A DNA stretch of 22,356 nucleotides. Source: Candidatus Yonathbacteria bacterium (GTDB taxonomy: Bacteria > Patescibacteriota > Minisyncoccia > Phycocordibacterales > UBA1550). The notes beneath the pieces were generated by a model. The model was not told where the DNA came from and did no database searches. It worked only from the letters and a program-made list of their open reading frames with translations. The stretch is taken from assembly GCA_016201355.1 (NCBI GenBank), contig JACQCY010000008.1, positions 1 to 22,356 on the forward strand. The letters are read 5' to 3'. Below, one piece after another: positions 1 through 7,145 of the stretch. The position numbers and the translations under genes were made by a program. The first letter of the stretch is position 1. Each line of letters starts with the position of its first letter.

Positions 1-84
1 TGTCCATGAGTAGACGAAGCTGACACCAAAAGAGAGGATGATGGCGAGGAGGATGGTTTTAATCGCTTGAGTATATTTTTTCAT
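1..84 (-). CDS. Exported or membrane-anchored protein, N-terminus only
   Basis: Partial gene that runs off the left edge. Only 28 codons are visible, starting at the ATG on the minus strand at 84. They give a short Lys-rich start (MKKYTQ), a hydrophobic stretch at about residues 9-23 (KTILLAIILSFGVSF) and the end VYSWT. This is the pattern of a signal peptide or N-terminal membrane anchor. Many secreted Parcubacterial proteins continue from such an end with a Pro/Thr-rich segment, but that part is outside the window. Function unknown. It lies where rpsS would be expected if the S10 operon continued after rplB. Confidence 0.5.
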   Translation of the reverse strand, partial: MKKYTQAIKTILLAIILSFGVSFVYSWT

Positions 85-206
85 AAAGATTATTTGCTTT
101 TTGTTTTTCTATAATTAAAATATTATTGCTAAGGTAATGATACCATAAGTGTGCTACAAAATTAAAAATCTTTTGGAATAGTTAAACAAAAATACCGTCA
201 ACCCCT

Positions 207-233
207 ATATATGGAGGTGCGACCTCCATATAT
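207..233. terminator. Perfect 12-bp hairpin after rplB
   Basis: Arms 207-218 and 222-233 pair perfectly around a 3-nt loop (gcg). The hairpin lies 48 nt past the rplB stop and before the divergent-looking gap to the left-edge gene. There is no clear T tract on the minus strand, so termination of the S10 operon here is plausible but not certain. The rest of 85-280 is AT-rich and shows no gene. Confidence 0.45.
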
Positions 234-280
234 TGAACTAACAAAGCTCCGCCATTTATTTAGTTCTTGATTATTAACTA

Positions 281-1123
281 TTACTGCCTGTTCTTTTTTG
301 TTTTGCGACGAGCGACAATAAATGTATTTGAGTATTTCTTTGGTGTACGGGTCTTTCGTCCGCCGGTAATCTTGCCCTCCGCGGTCTTTGGTCGTTTTGT
401 TCCGCGACCTTGGCGACCTTCGCCTCCGCCGTGAGGATGATCCACGGGGTTCATCGCCGTACCGCGTACCGTAGGACGAATACCCAACCAGCGCGACCTC
501 CCCGCTTTGCCGATATTGCGATGTTTGTATTCTTCATTGGAAACAATACCAATCGAAGCCCACGCATCTTCGGGGACCTTGCGAATTTCACCTGAAGGCA
601 TTTTGAGGTTTGTCTGCCCTTCGTTGTTTGCCACGACTTCAGCGTAGACTCCCGCTCCCCGCGCAATACGCGCGCCACCGTTTGGCTTGATCTCAATATT
701 GTAAACAAAAGTCCCTACCGGAGCTTTGCGAAGAGGAATACGGTTGCCCGGTTTTATGGGAGCATCTTCAGAAGTGATGACACTATCGCCTACACTCACT
801 CCTTTGGGAAGAAGCATGTATTTGCGTTCGCCGTCGGTGTAACAAAGAGCACCGATAAAGCCTGAACGGTTTGGGTCATATTCAATAGTCTCAACTTTTG
901 CGGGAATATTGAATTTCTGCATACGGAAATCAATATCGCGGAAAAGACGCTTGTGCCCACCTCCTTTGTGCTTTGAAGTAATGCGCCCCTCGCTATTTCG
1001 GCCAACATTGCGCTTGACTCCCTTGGTCAAAGATTTTACGGGCTCTTTCGCGGTCAGTACGCCACGATAGGTGACCGTTTTAGTGTGACGAAGCGATTGC
1101 GTTCTTGGTTTATATTTTTTCAT
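281..1123 (-). CDS. rplB: 50S ribosomal protein uL2 (L2)
   Basis: uL2 is a core large-subunit protein that binds 23S rRNA near the peptidyl transferase centre and is needed for subunit joining. The 280-residue product has full family length. It shows the family's RNA-binding N-terminal half (HKGGGHKRLFRDIDF near residue 52) and the highly conserved C-terminal segment with NPVDHPHGGGEGR (about residues 223-235), followed by the Lys/Arg-rich tail. It is the last ribosomal gene of a tuf-rpsJ-rplC-rplD-rplW-rplB run read leftward. In most bacteria rpsS and rplV follow, but here they do not: a 197-nt gap and an unrelated exported protein come next. The gap to rplW holds a very long palindrome. Confidence 0.97.
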   Translation of the reverse strand: MKKYKPRTQSLRHTKTVTYRGVLTAKEPVKSLTKGVKRNVGRNSEGRITSKHKGGGHKRLFRDIDFRMQKFNIPAKVETIEYDPNRSGFIGALCYTDGERKYMLLPKGVSVGDSVITSEDAPIKPGNRIPLRKAPVGTFVYNIEIKPNGGARIARGAGVYAEVVANNEGQTNLKMPSGEIRKVPEDAWASIGIVSNEEYKHRNIGKAGRSRWLGIRPTVRGTAMNPVDHPHGGGEGRQGRGTKRPKTAEGKITGGRKTRTPKKYSNTFIVARRKTKKNRQ

Positions 1124-1137
1124 GATATGTCAATTTT

Positions 1138-1206
1138 AAATAGAAGTTACCAAGGGCGGGCATTAATGCATCACTCCCCAATGCCCGCCCTTGGTAACTT
1201 CTATTT
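1138..1206. repeat. Palindromic element E1 with conserved 15-nt loop
   Basis: Two perfectly complementary 27-nt arms (1138-1164 and 1180-1206) flank a 15-nt loop that reads ggggagtgatgcatt on the minus strand. The core of the arm is GAAGTTACCAAGGGCGGGC. It lies between rplW and rplB inside an operon, so a simple terminator role would cut off rplB. Attenuation, RNA processing or a mobile palindrome are alternatives. It is related to the elements at 5978-6060 (E3) and 8557-8649 (E2). Confidence 0.85.
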
Positions 1207-1229
1207 GTAATTTAAAATTTATTTTTCTT

Positions 1230-1589
1230 CTACATAAACTCTATTTTCTCCCCTTTTTCAAGCGTAACGAGTGCTTTGCGGGTCCCCGCTTTCACTCCAT
1301 TCTTCCCACGCTTAAAGACGCGGGCGGAAGGAAGATTTATGATATTTACCCGAACAGGATTAACACCATAAATACTTGCGACCGCTTTCGCTACCTCTGT
1401 TTTGTTGGTACGAGGAGCAATCTCAAAAACATAGGTGCCCTTTTCGTCAGCGAGAATAGCTGATTTTTCTTTAATGTAGGGGCGAACAAGGACGGCGTTC
1501 TTGATTACCGCAGGAGAAGATTCTGTTTTCTTCTTATTCTCCACCGTTTTTGAAGAAGATGTTTTGGTTGTTTTCTTGAAAATAGACAT
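1230..1589 (-). CDS. rplW: 50S ribosomal protein uL23 (L23)
   Basis: uL23 sits at the polypeptide exit tunnel and is the docking site for trigger factor (encoded at 6072-7079) and the signal recognition particle. The 119-residue product has a Lys/Ser/Thr-rich N-terminal extension of about 25 residues. The uL23 core follows: VLVRPYIKEKSAILADEKGTYVFEI, then NKTEVAKAVASIYGV and INLPSARVFKRGK. The extension is not part of the usual bacterial core. The gene starts 15 nt after the rplD stop, so the two are probably translated together. Confidence 0.93.
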   Translation of the reverse strand: MSIFKKTTKTSSSKTVENKKKTESSPAVIKNAVLVRPYIKEKSAILADEKGTYVFEIAPRTNKTEVAKAVASIYGVNPVRVNIINLPSARVFKRGKNGVKAGTRKALVTLEKGEKIEFM

Positions 1590-1604
1590 ATGGGTAGTTG
1601 ATGG

Positions 1605-2270
1605 TTATGAGGAGAGTTTGCTCTCAATAAATTTAACACTCGGTTCAGGCGCAATCATCACGACGAATTTATGATTTAAGAGATCAAGAGAGTTCATATT
1701 TTTAATCACATCAAAATGCATATTCCCAAAATTTGCAAAACTCTTTTGAAGGACGGGGGCAACAAACCCTGTCGTGATATATGCGGTGTTTCTCTTTTTA
1801 GTAAGGAGTTTTTCAAAGCCCTTGATTCCCGCAATTGCCGTAATGATATTTTTTGCCTCGCGCGTCTTGGGTTCTTTCATTGAAATAGCATCGATAAAAA
1901 GAATCTCGTTCTTGCGAAGTTTTTCTGAGAGAATAGTATAGAGCGCCTTGATACGCACTTTTTTGTTGATTTTCTTATTATTATTCTCTTCTGCAAGAGG
2001 ACCGTGCGTAACACCGCCGTGTCGCCAGATAGGAGAACGAGATGAACCGTGGCGCGCGCGACCTGTGCCTTTCTGTTGCCATGGTTTTTTGCCACCGCCA
2101 GATACTTCGCTTCTGTCTTTTGCGCGCGCCGTTCCTGCGCGCGCATTTGAATGCATTGAGGTTACCACCTGGTGCACAAGATCGGCATTCCATTTAAGCC
2201 CCCATACCTTTTCGCTTAAGGCAATCTTCCCCGCCTCTTTTCCTTTTGTATTGTAAATAATTGCTTCCAT
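1605..2270 (-). CDS. rplD: 50S ribosomal protein uL4 (L4)
   Basis: uL4 binds 23S rRNA and lines the exit tunnel constriction. The 221-residue product carries the family signature in its long basic loop: GGGKKPWQQKGTGRARHGS, then SPIWRHGGVTHGP (about residues 58-92). The typical C-terminal alpha/beta domain follows, ending near the stop. Length matches the family. It lies between rplC and rplW in the S10-type order. In Gammaproteobacteria L4 represses its own operon, but nothing in this sequence shows such control here. Confidence 0.95.
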   Translation of the reverse strand: MEAIIYNTKGKEAGKIALSEKVWGLKWNADLVHQVVTSMHSNARAGTARAKDRSEVSGGGKKPWQQKGTGRARHGSSRSPIWRHGGVTHGPLAEENNNKKINKKVRIKALYTILSEKLRKNEILFIDAISMKEPKTREAKNIITAIAGIKGFEKLLTKKRNTAYITTGFVAPVLQKSFANFGNMHFDVIKNMNSLDLLNHKFVVMIAPEPSVKFIESKLSS

Positions 2271-2279
2271 AGTATTTAG

Positions 2280-2382
2280 TTTATAAAATTAATAAAGTTC
2301 ATAAAGTTTGTAAAAGAGTTGCAATTCGTCTGTTTTTCATTTCGTATTCACTTTATGAACTTTACAAACTTTATTAACTTTC
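2280..2382. repeat. AT-rich inverted repeat between rplC and rplD
   Basis: Units of the type TAAAGTTCATAAAG occur on one side (about 2291-2313) and their complements on the other (about 2350-2378). This makes an imperfect palindrome that fills the whole gap between two co-transcribed ribosomal genes. It is unlike the repeats in the neighbouring gaps. No gene is seen in it. Confidence 0.6.
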
Positions 2383-3020
2383 TACTTGCTTACCACCTCC
2401 ACCAGTGTCCCCGTATGCCCCGGAACACAGCCAGAAACAAGGATCTTTCCATTCACCGTATCGACCCCGAGAACCTTTAGGCCCTTGACCGTAATACGAT
2501 CAGACCCCATGCGTCCCGCCATACGCATCCCTTTTGCCACGCGCCCGCCAGCGCGCGCGCCACCACCAATAGAACCCGGTTCTCTTTCTGAGTGTTTTTG
2601 TCCGTGAGTGCGCGGTCCGCCGTGAAAACCATGGCGCTTGACCACCCCTTGAAATCCTTTACCTTTTGAAATACCTGAAACAGTAACCTTGTCGCCTACG
2701 GCAAAGAGCGAGGCATCAAGCGTGTCTCCTTTTTTTAATTCACTGTCTCCTTCCACACGAAATTCGCGGATGAATGTAAAGTTTCCGAGTTCTTTTGTGT
2801 GACCAAGTACTGCTTTTGAAATATTTTTTGCCACGCGCGCGCCAAATCCAACTTGAATAGCATTGTAGCCATCCTTGTCTTTTGTCTTAGTCTGCGTCAC
2901 CGTCAAAGGACCAACAGACAAAAGGGTAGCCCCCGTTGCAAGCCCGTCCTCTCCGACGAACGACACCATATTTTCTTTTCTTCCGAGAATAAATTTCATA
3001 GTGGTAATTGCGGTAACCAT
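2382..3020 (-). CDS. rplC: 50S ribosomal protein uL3 (L3)
   Basis: uL3 binds near the 3' end of 23S rRNA and initiates large-subunit assembly. The 212-residue product has the MKFILGRKENM start typical of the family at residue 8, and the conserved central loop GKGFQGVVKRHGFHGGPRTHG (about residues 120-140), followed by GSIGGGARAGGRVAKGMRMAGRMG. I keep the start at 3020 because AGGA lies four bases before that ATG, whereas the ATG at 2999 (MKFILG) has no ribosome binding site. The shorter start would still give a normal protein. It is second or third in the tuf-S10 operon. Confidence 0.95.
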   Translation of the reverse strand: MVTAITTMKFILGRKENMVSFVGEDGLATGATLLSVGPLTVTQTKTKDKDGYNAIQVGFGARVAKNISKAVLGHTKELGNFTFIREFRVEGDSELKKGDTLDASLFAVGDKVTVSGISKGKGFQGVVKRHGFHGGPRTHGQKHSEREPGSIGGGARAGGRVAKGMRMAGRMGSDRITVKGLKVLGVDTVNGKILVSGCVPGHTGTLVEVVSK

Positions 3021-3082
3021 TGCATCCTAATTTCGTCGAGGAGCTGGATGTTGGTATTTTTTAATAATTAATAAATACTGCG

Positions 3083-3196
3083 AGTAAAATTTTAAATGAT
3101 AAATTTTAAATTTTTAAATAATGTTTTAATGCTTCAATTTTTAAATTAAGAAATTATAATTTATTTTGAAATTTGAAATTAGACATTTGAAATTAC
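3083..3196. repeat. Very AT-rich inverted repeat between rpsJ and rplC
   Basis: The gap consists of repeated AAATTT, AATTTTAAAT and GAAATTTGAAATT units in mirrored order. These can fold into a long imperfect hairpin. AT content is far above that of the flanking genes. The same kind of low-complexity palindrome is, from memory, frequent in Parcubacterial genomes, but I cannot search here. Confidence 0.55.
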
Positions 3197-3202
3197 CTCC
3201 TC

Positions 3203-3553
3203 CTACATCATCTTCACATCAATATTGACACCGGAGGGAAGACTGAGATTGGTCAGTGCTTCCATAACCTTTGCCGCAGGGTTCAAAATATCAATCAATC
3301 GCTTGTGTACCCTCATCTCAAATTGTTCACGCGCATTTTTATAGATGAACGGCGAACGATTGACGGTGTATTTCTTGAACTCTGTTGGTAGAGGAATAGG
3401 TCCAAGCACCTCTGCATCATAGCGAAGCGCCGTATCAATAATCTGTTTTACTGAATTATCAAGAATTTTATTCTCATATGCGCGCACGCGGATACGAAGC
3501 TTTTGAACCGCCTCTTTTTTAACCGCAGTCTTTTTTGTTGTCGTCTTTGTCAT
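3203..3553 (-). CDS. rpsJ: 30S ribosomal protein uS10 (S10)
   Basis: uS10 is part of the small-subunit head and also acts as NusE in transcription antitermination. The 116-residue product contains the whole family core: KLRIRVRAYENKILDNSVKQI, then GPIPLPTEFKKYTVNRSPFIYKNAREQFEMR and the end LSLPSGVNIDVK. About 17 Lys/Thr-rich residues are added at the N-terminus. It directly follows tuf on the minus strand, the usual tuf-rpsJ junction, although the gap holds a palindromic repeat. Confidence 0.96.
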   Translation of the reverse strand: MTKTTTKKTAVKKEAVQKLRIRVRAYENKILDNSVKQIIDTALRYDAEVLGPIPLPTEFKKYTVNRSPFIYKNAREQFEMRVHKRLIDILNPAAKVMEALTNLSLPSGVNIDVKMM

Positions 3554-3563
3554 AAGTTTGGGA

Positions 3564-3648
3564 AGGTGTTAGGTGTTAGGTTTCAGGTGTTAGAGGTAAA
3601 TACATTTTTTGTATTTTCCTAAAACCTAATACCTTTAACCTCAAACCT
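3564..3648. repeat. AGGTGTTAGG inverted repeat between tuf and rpsJ
   Basis: Tandem AGGTGTTAGG-like units at about 3564-3596 are mirrored by CCTAATACC/TAACCTCAAACCT units at about 3619-3648, with a small aaatacatttttt/gtatttt hairpin in the centre. This is the third distinct palindromic family within one operon. Confidence 0.6.
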
Positions 3649-3651
3649 GCT

Positions 3652-4845
3652 CTACGCGATGATTTTCGTTACCACCCCTGCTCCCACTGTTCGTCCACCT
3701 TCGCGAATGGCAAAGCGATGCTGTTCCTCGAGCGCGATAGGCGCGATGAGCTTGATTTTAAGCTTAACGGTATCCCCCGGCATAACCATTTCGGTTCCTG
3801 CTGGCAATGTCGCTTCACCCGTTACATCTGTGGTACGAATGTAAAACTGAGGCTTGTATCCATTAAAGAATGGGGTGTGTCGTCCACCTTCTTCTTTGGT
3901 AAGAATGTACATTTCTGCCTCAAACTCGGTATGAGGAGACAAAGAACCCGGTTTCGCAAGCACTTGCCCGCGCGTAATATCCTCTTTCTTCACACCGCGA
4001 AGAAGGATACCTGCATTGTCTCCTGCCATACCTTCCTGAAGTGACTTATTGAACATTTCAATACCCGTAACCGATGTCTTAACGGTATCTTTAATACCGA
4101 CGATTTCAACTTCATCACCAATCTTTATCACCCCGCGCTCGATACGGCCGGTAACCACAGTACCGCGACCTTCGATTGAGAAGACATCTTCAATAGGCAT
4201 AAGAAACGGCTTTACCACATCACGATCAGGAACAGGAATGTAGGTATCAAGCGAAGTGACGAGTTCAAGGATCTTCTTTGCCCACTCATCATCTGTTGAC
4301 TTCGCTTCAAGAGCTTTGACTGCTGAGCCACGAATCACCGGAGCTCCCTTGCCATCATATTTGTACTTCGTAAGAAGCTCGCGAACCTCTTCTTCCACCA
4401 TATCAATCATCTCTGTTTCAGGAACAAGGTCGCATTTGTTAATAAATACAATAATCTTTGGCACACCAATCTGCTGAGCAAGGAGGATGTGCTCTCGTGT
4501 CTGAGGCATCACACCGTCTGTTGCGGCAACCACCAAGATAGCGCCGTCCATCTGCGCGGCGCCGGTGATCATATTTTTGATGTAGTCAGCGTGACCCGGC
4601 GCGTCAATGTGCGCATAGTGACGCGCATCGGTCGCATATTCATTATGAGAAAGGGCGATAGTAATACCACGCGCTTTTTCCTCGGGAGCGCCGTCAATCT
4701 CATTGACGGTCCTCATTTTTACTTGCTTCCCCGCTAAATTGAGCACATGCAAAATCGCCGCGGTGAGCGTGGTTTTGCCGTGATCAACATGTCCGATAGT
4801 ACCTACATTTACATGAGGTTTTGAACGATCAAATGCTTCTGCCAT
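3652..4845 (-). CDS. tuf: Translation elongation factor Tu
   Basis: EF-Tu is the GTPase that delivers aminoacyl-tRNA to the ribosomal A site. The 397-residue product is full length. All GTP-binding motifs are present: GHVDHGKT (residues 18-25, P-loop), DAPGH (81-85, G3) and NKCD (136-139, G4). Domains 2 and 3 follow, with [13 protein letters not shown] and [24 protein letters not shown]. Switch I reads [12 protein letters not shown], in place of the more common RGITINTAHVEY. It heads the S10-type operon, whereas rpsL-rpsG-fusA, its usual upstream partners, are absent. A promoter lies about 195-220 nt upstream and the long leader contains two hairpins. Confidence 0.98.
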   Translation of the reverse strand: MAEAFDRSKPHVNVGTIGHVDHGKTTLTAAILHVLNLAGKQVKMRTVNEIDGAPEEKARGITIALSHNEYATDARHYAHIDAPGHADYIKNMITGAAQMDGAILVVAATDGVMPQTREHILLAQQIGVPKIIVFINKCDLVPETEMIDMVEEEVRELLTKYKYDGKGAPVIRGSAVKALEAKSTDDEWAKKILELVTSLDTYIPVPDRDVVKPFLMPIEDVFSIEGRGTVVTGRIERGVIKIGDEVEIVGIKDTVKTSVTGIEMFNKSLQEGMAGDNAGILLRGVKKEDITRGQVLAKPGSLSPHTEFEAEMYILTKEEGGRHTPFFNGYKPQFYIRTTDVTGEATLPAGTEMVMPGDTVKLKIKLIAPIALEEQHRFAIREGGRTVGAGVVTKIIA

Positions 4846-4860
4846 AATATTGGGTGGTCT

Positions 4861-4912
4861 GTTGCCAACAAAAGTCTATACACGAGAAACCTTATAGACT
4901 TTTTTGGGCAAC
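4861..4912 (-). promoter_or_regulatory. Leader hairpin upstream of tuf
   Basis: The tuf leader can form a hairpin from GTTGCC/GGCAAC (4861-4866 with 4907-4912) and AAAGTCTATA/TATAGACTTT (4871-4880 with 4893-4902). It ends about 16 nt before the tuf start codon, close enough to affect translation start or mRNA processing. Its role is inferred only from position. Confidence 0.5.
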
Positions 4913-4951
4913 AAACAAATTATATGATAAATTAATTGTTGATTAAATTTC

Positions 4952-4979
4952 AAAAGAGTATTATCATTGTTACTCTTTT
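4952..4979. promoter_or_regulatory. Second hairpin in the tuf leader (attenuator-like)
   Basis: AAAAGAGTA (4952-4960) pairs with TACTCTTTT (4971-4979) around a 10-nt loop. On the tuf-sense strand the hairpin ends in TACTCTTTTGAAAT, a weak terminator-like tail. It lies between the predicted promoter and tuf, so it could act as an attenuator. Confidence 0.4.
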
Positions 4980-5039
4980 TCGTCCCCTATAAAAGAATAG
5001 GAAATACGATATCGCACGAATAATTACGATACAAAAACT

Positions 5040-5067
5040 ATCTTAACAGAATGAGAATAATAGTCAA
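5040..5067 (-). promoter_or_regulatory. Predicted promoter of the tuf-S10 operon
   Basis: On the minus strand TTGACT (5062-5067) and TAAGAT (5040-5045) are 16 bp apart. That is a good match to a housekeeping-sigma promoter, and it sits in the non-coding gap upstream of tuf. It predicts a leader of roughly 185-190 nt. Confidence 0.55.
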
Positions 5068-5082
5068 GAGCACGCCCCCGAA

Positions 5083-5694
5083 TTATCCCACAATGATACC
5101 AAAGATTACCGATGTAATAGGCCAAATGATGTATTGGGCAAAAAAGAGGACAAAAACAAGGAACAAGAACCAATTGCGCTCTAGATAATTATGGATGTAT
5201 TGAAAACGAAACGGCAAGAGCGCGAAAAGCACTTTTGCGCCATCGAGGGGCGGGAAAGGGATAAGATTAAAAACCGCAAGAACAATATTCAAATACACAA
5301 TGCTTTCAATCATTGAAAGGAATGGCAGGGAAGAAATCCCTATTCCAGAATGGAAACGCAAGATAAAGCCAAAGACAAGAGCGATGAAAAGATTGGCCAC
5401 TACACCAGCCATCCCCACAAACACCGTCCCCCATTTGAAATTTTTTAAATTGTAGGGATTATAGGGAACCGGCTTTGCCCACCCAAAAGCAAAACTCCCT
5501 CCTGATCCGAGAAGCATCAGCGCCGGAATAATAATAGAACCAAGCAGGTCAATGTGCGGAAGGGGGTTCAAGGTAAGCCTTCCCGCAAGACGCGCCGTAG
5601 GATCTCCGAATAACTCCGCCATATATCCGTGTGCTATTTCGTGGATGATGATGGAGAAAATAAGGATGATGAGAAAAAAGATAGTATCAGCCAT
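5083..5694 (-). CDS. Site-2 protease family intramembrane metalloprotease (M50)
   Basis: Multi-pass membrane zinc protease of the M50 family, the short YwhC-like type without PDZ domain. The zinc motif HEIAH is at residues 18-22 within the first membrane segment, and the third ligand lies in NLIPFPPLDG (Asp151). The conserved GDPTARLAGRLTLNPLPHIDLLGS segment follows the first motif. About five to six hydrophobic segments are visible over 203 residues, a normal length for this subgroup. Substrates are unknown. Family members cut membrane-embedded signalling or signal-peptide remnants. It is divergent from rpmB, with a shared AT-rich intergenic region. Confidence 0.9.
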   Translation of the reverse strand: MADTIFFLIILIFSIIIHEIAHGYMAELFGDPTARLAGRLTLNPLPHIDLLGSIIIPALMLLGSGGSFAFGWAKPVPYNPYNLKNFKWGTVFVGMAGVVANLFIALVFGFILRFHSGIGISSLPFLSMIESIVYLNIVLAVFNLIPFPPLDGAKVLFALLPFRFQYIHNYLERNWFLFLVFVLFFAQYIIWPITSVIFGIIVG

Positions 5695-5729
5695 AAAAAA
5701 TAAAAATTGAAAACTAAAAATGAAAAAAC

Positions 5730-5757
5730 TTGCAAAAATACAAAGTTATGATATCAT
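5730..5757 (+). promoter_or_regulatory. Predicted rpmB promoter
   Basis: TTGCAA (5730-5735) and TATCAT (5752-5757) are 16 bp apart, with TGA just before the -10 box (extended -10). The rpmB ATG follows 24 nt after the -10 box. No clear Shine-Dalgarno sequence is present. Confidence 0.5.
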
Positions 5758-5780
5758 AAAAAAACTAATTAAACAAAAGT

Positions 5781-5984
5781 ATGGCAAAAACCTGTCCAAT
5801 ATGCAATAAAGGAACGATAATGGGTGGCGGATACTCAAATCGCGTCCGCGCAACTAAATTTAATCCTACGGGGGCAAAACGCAAATACCCCAACCTCCAA
5901 TGGGCGCCTCTTCCCGATGGCTCACGCATAAAACTCTGCACCAAGTGCATCAAAGCGGGGAAAAATACCGTTACGACAAAATAA
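5781..5984 (+). CDS. rpmB: 50S ribosomal protein bL28 (L28), zinc-binding form
   Basis: bL28 is a small large-subunit protein. The 67-residue product begins MAKTCPICNKG and ends with KLCTKCIKAGK, so Cys5/Cys8 and Cys53/Cys56 form the two halves of a zinc site (the C+ form of the protein). The middle section (SNRVRATKFNPTGAKRKYPNLQ) is typical for the family. Tig lies downstream on the same strand with palindrome E3 in between. The E3 left arm starts next to the rpmB stop codon. Confidence 0.93.
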   Translation: MAKTCPICNKGTIMGGGYSNRVRATKFNPTGAKRKYPNLQWAPLPDGSRIKLCTKCIKAGKNTVTTK

Positions 5985-6060
5985 AAAGAAAATACACAAA
6001 GGCCTTGCCTTGGAGAGTGGCGCATTAAGGCAAGGCCTTTGTGTATTTTCTTTTTATTTT
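5978..6060. repeat. Palindromic element E3 with conserved 15-nt loop
   Basis: Perfect 34-nt arms (5978-6011 and 6027-6060) surround the loop ggagagtggcgcatt. The left arm includes the rpmB stop codon at 5982-5984 and the right arm ends 11 nt before the tig start. The loop matches those of E1 and E2 in 15-nt length and consensus, but the stem sequence is different. The long paired A/T ends could terminate transcription after rpmB. Confidence 0.85.
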
Positions 6061-6071
6061 ATTTATCTATT

Positions 6072-7079
6072 ATGAAAACTACCTTAAAAAATATTTCTGA
6101 GTGTGAAGTTGAAATTATCTGTGAAATTCCCGTGGAAGATTTTGAAAAAGAACGAGAACAAGCGCTTAAAAAAATCAGTGAAAATGTTTCTCTCCCCGGC
6201 TTTCGCAAAGGGCACGCGCCGGAATCTCTGGTGGTGAAAAACTTTGGCGAAGCGCTTATTCTAGAAGAGATGGCAAATCTTGCTATTGACCACGCATATC
6301 CGAAAATTTTACTTGAACACAAAATGATGTCCATCGGGATGCCGAGCGTGCAAATAAAGAAACTCGCAAAAGGAAATCCATTTGAATTTTCTCTTACCTT
6401 TCCCGTGCTTCCCGATATAACTCTCTCTGACTATAAAAAAATAGCCAAAGAAATAATGAAGGGAAAAGAAGAGGTCGCGGTAAGTGACGAGGAAAACGAA
6501 AAGGCTATTGCGCAACTCCTCAAGCAATATGCAACAAAAAACGATAAAGAGGAGGAGGTTCTTCCTGAGCTCACCGATGATCTCGTCAAGAAATTCGGCC
6601 CCTTTGCCGATGTTAAAGAATTTAAAGCAAAGGTTACCGAATCTATCGTTCACGAAAAAACAATACGCGCAAAAGAAAAAAAGAGAATGCAGATAATGGA
6701 AAAGATTATCGAGAGCATCACCGCAAAACTTCCCAAAATTTTAATAGAAGGCGAGCTTGATCATATGCTGTTCCGTTTTCGTCAGGATATTGAGCAGATG
6801 GGTATGAAGTCAGACGACTACCTTACCGCTATCAAGAAGACCGAAGAAGATTTTCGAAAAGAGTGGGCGGTGGATGCCGAGAAGCGTGTAAAAGTACAGA
6901 TTGCGCTTGGCAAAATCGCTAGCGCAGAAAAAATAGAAGTTCCCAAGGATGAACTTGACGCGGAAGTAAAATTCCTCACCGATAAACACAAAGATGTCGA
7001 CCCCGCCCGCGCATACGAACACTTGCAAATGATGATGTTGAACGAAAAAACATTCCAGTTTTTAGAAGACCAGAAATAA
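6072..7079 (+). CDS. tig: Trigger factor lacking the PPIase domain
   Basis: Ribosome-associated chaperone that meets nascent chains at the tunnel exit by binding uL23. I choose the ATG at 6072 (MKTTLKNISECEVEI), because the 11 codons before it lie in the arm of palindrome E3. The product is 335 residues, against about 430 for E. coli. The ribosome-binding signature GFRKGHAP is at residues 43-50. After the N-domain (to about 135) the sequence passes directly from SDEENEKAIAQLLKQYA to ELTDDLVKKFGPFADVKEFKAKV. The FKBP-like PPIase domain normally between these segments is therefore absent, while the substrate-cradling C-domain is kept. Such short trigger factors still chaperone in principle but cannot isomerise proline bonds. 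Confidence 0.9.
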   Translation: MKTTLKNISECEVEIICEIPVEDFEKEREQALKKISENVSLPGFRKGHAPESLVVKNFGEALILEEMANLAIDHAYPKILLEHKMMSIGMPSVQIKKLAKGNPFEFSLTFPVLPDITLSDYKKIAKEIMKGKEEVAVSDEENEKAIAQLLKQYATKNDKEEEVLPELTDDLVKKFGPFADVKEFKAKVTESIVHEKTIRAKEKKRMQIMEKIIESITAKLPKILIEGELDHMLFRFRQDIEQMGMKSDDYLTAIKKTEEDFRKEWAVDAEKRVKVQIALGKIASAEKIEVPKDELDAEVKFLTDKHKDVDPARAYEHLQMMMLNEKTFQFLEDQK

Positions 7080-7085
7080 AACACA

Positions 7086-7128
7086 CTCAAAACAAAAACT
7101 CGGCACCACGTCGAGTTTTTGTTTTGAG
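7086..7128. terminator. Bidirectional terminator between tig and rsmE
   Basis: 17-bp perfect stem (7086-7102 with 7112-7128) and a 9-nt loop. The stem holds A and T tracts on opposite arms, so it gives a T-rich tail in both directions. It lies between the convergent tig and rsmE genes. Confidence 0.8.
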
Positions 7129-7145
7129 TATTATTGTACGATAAA

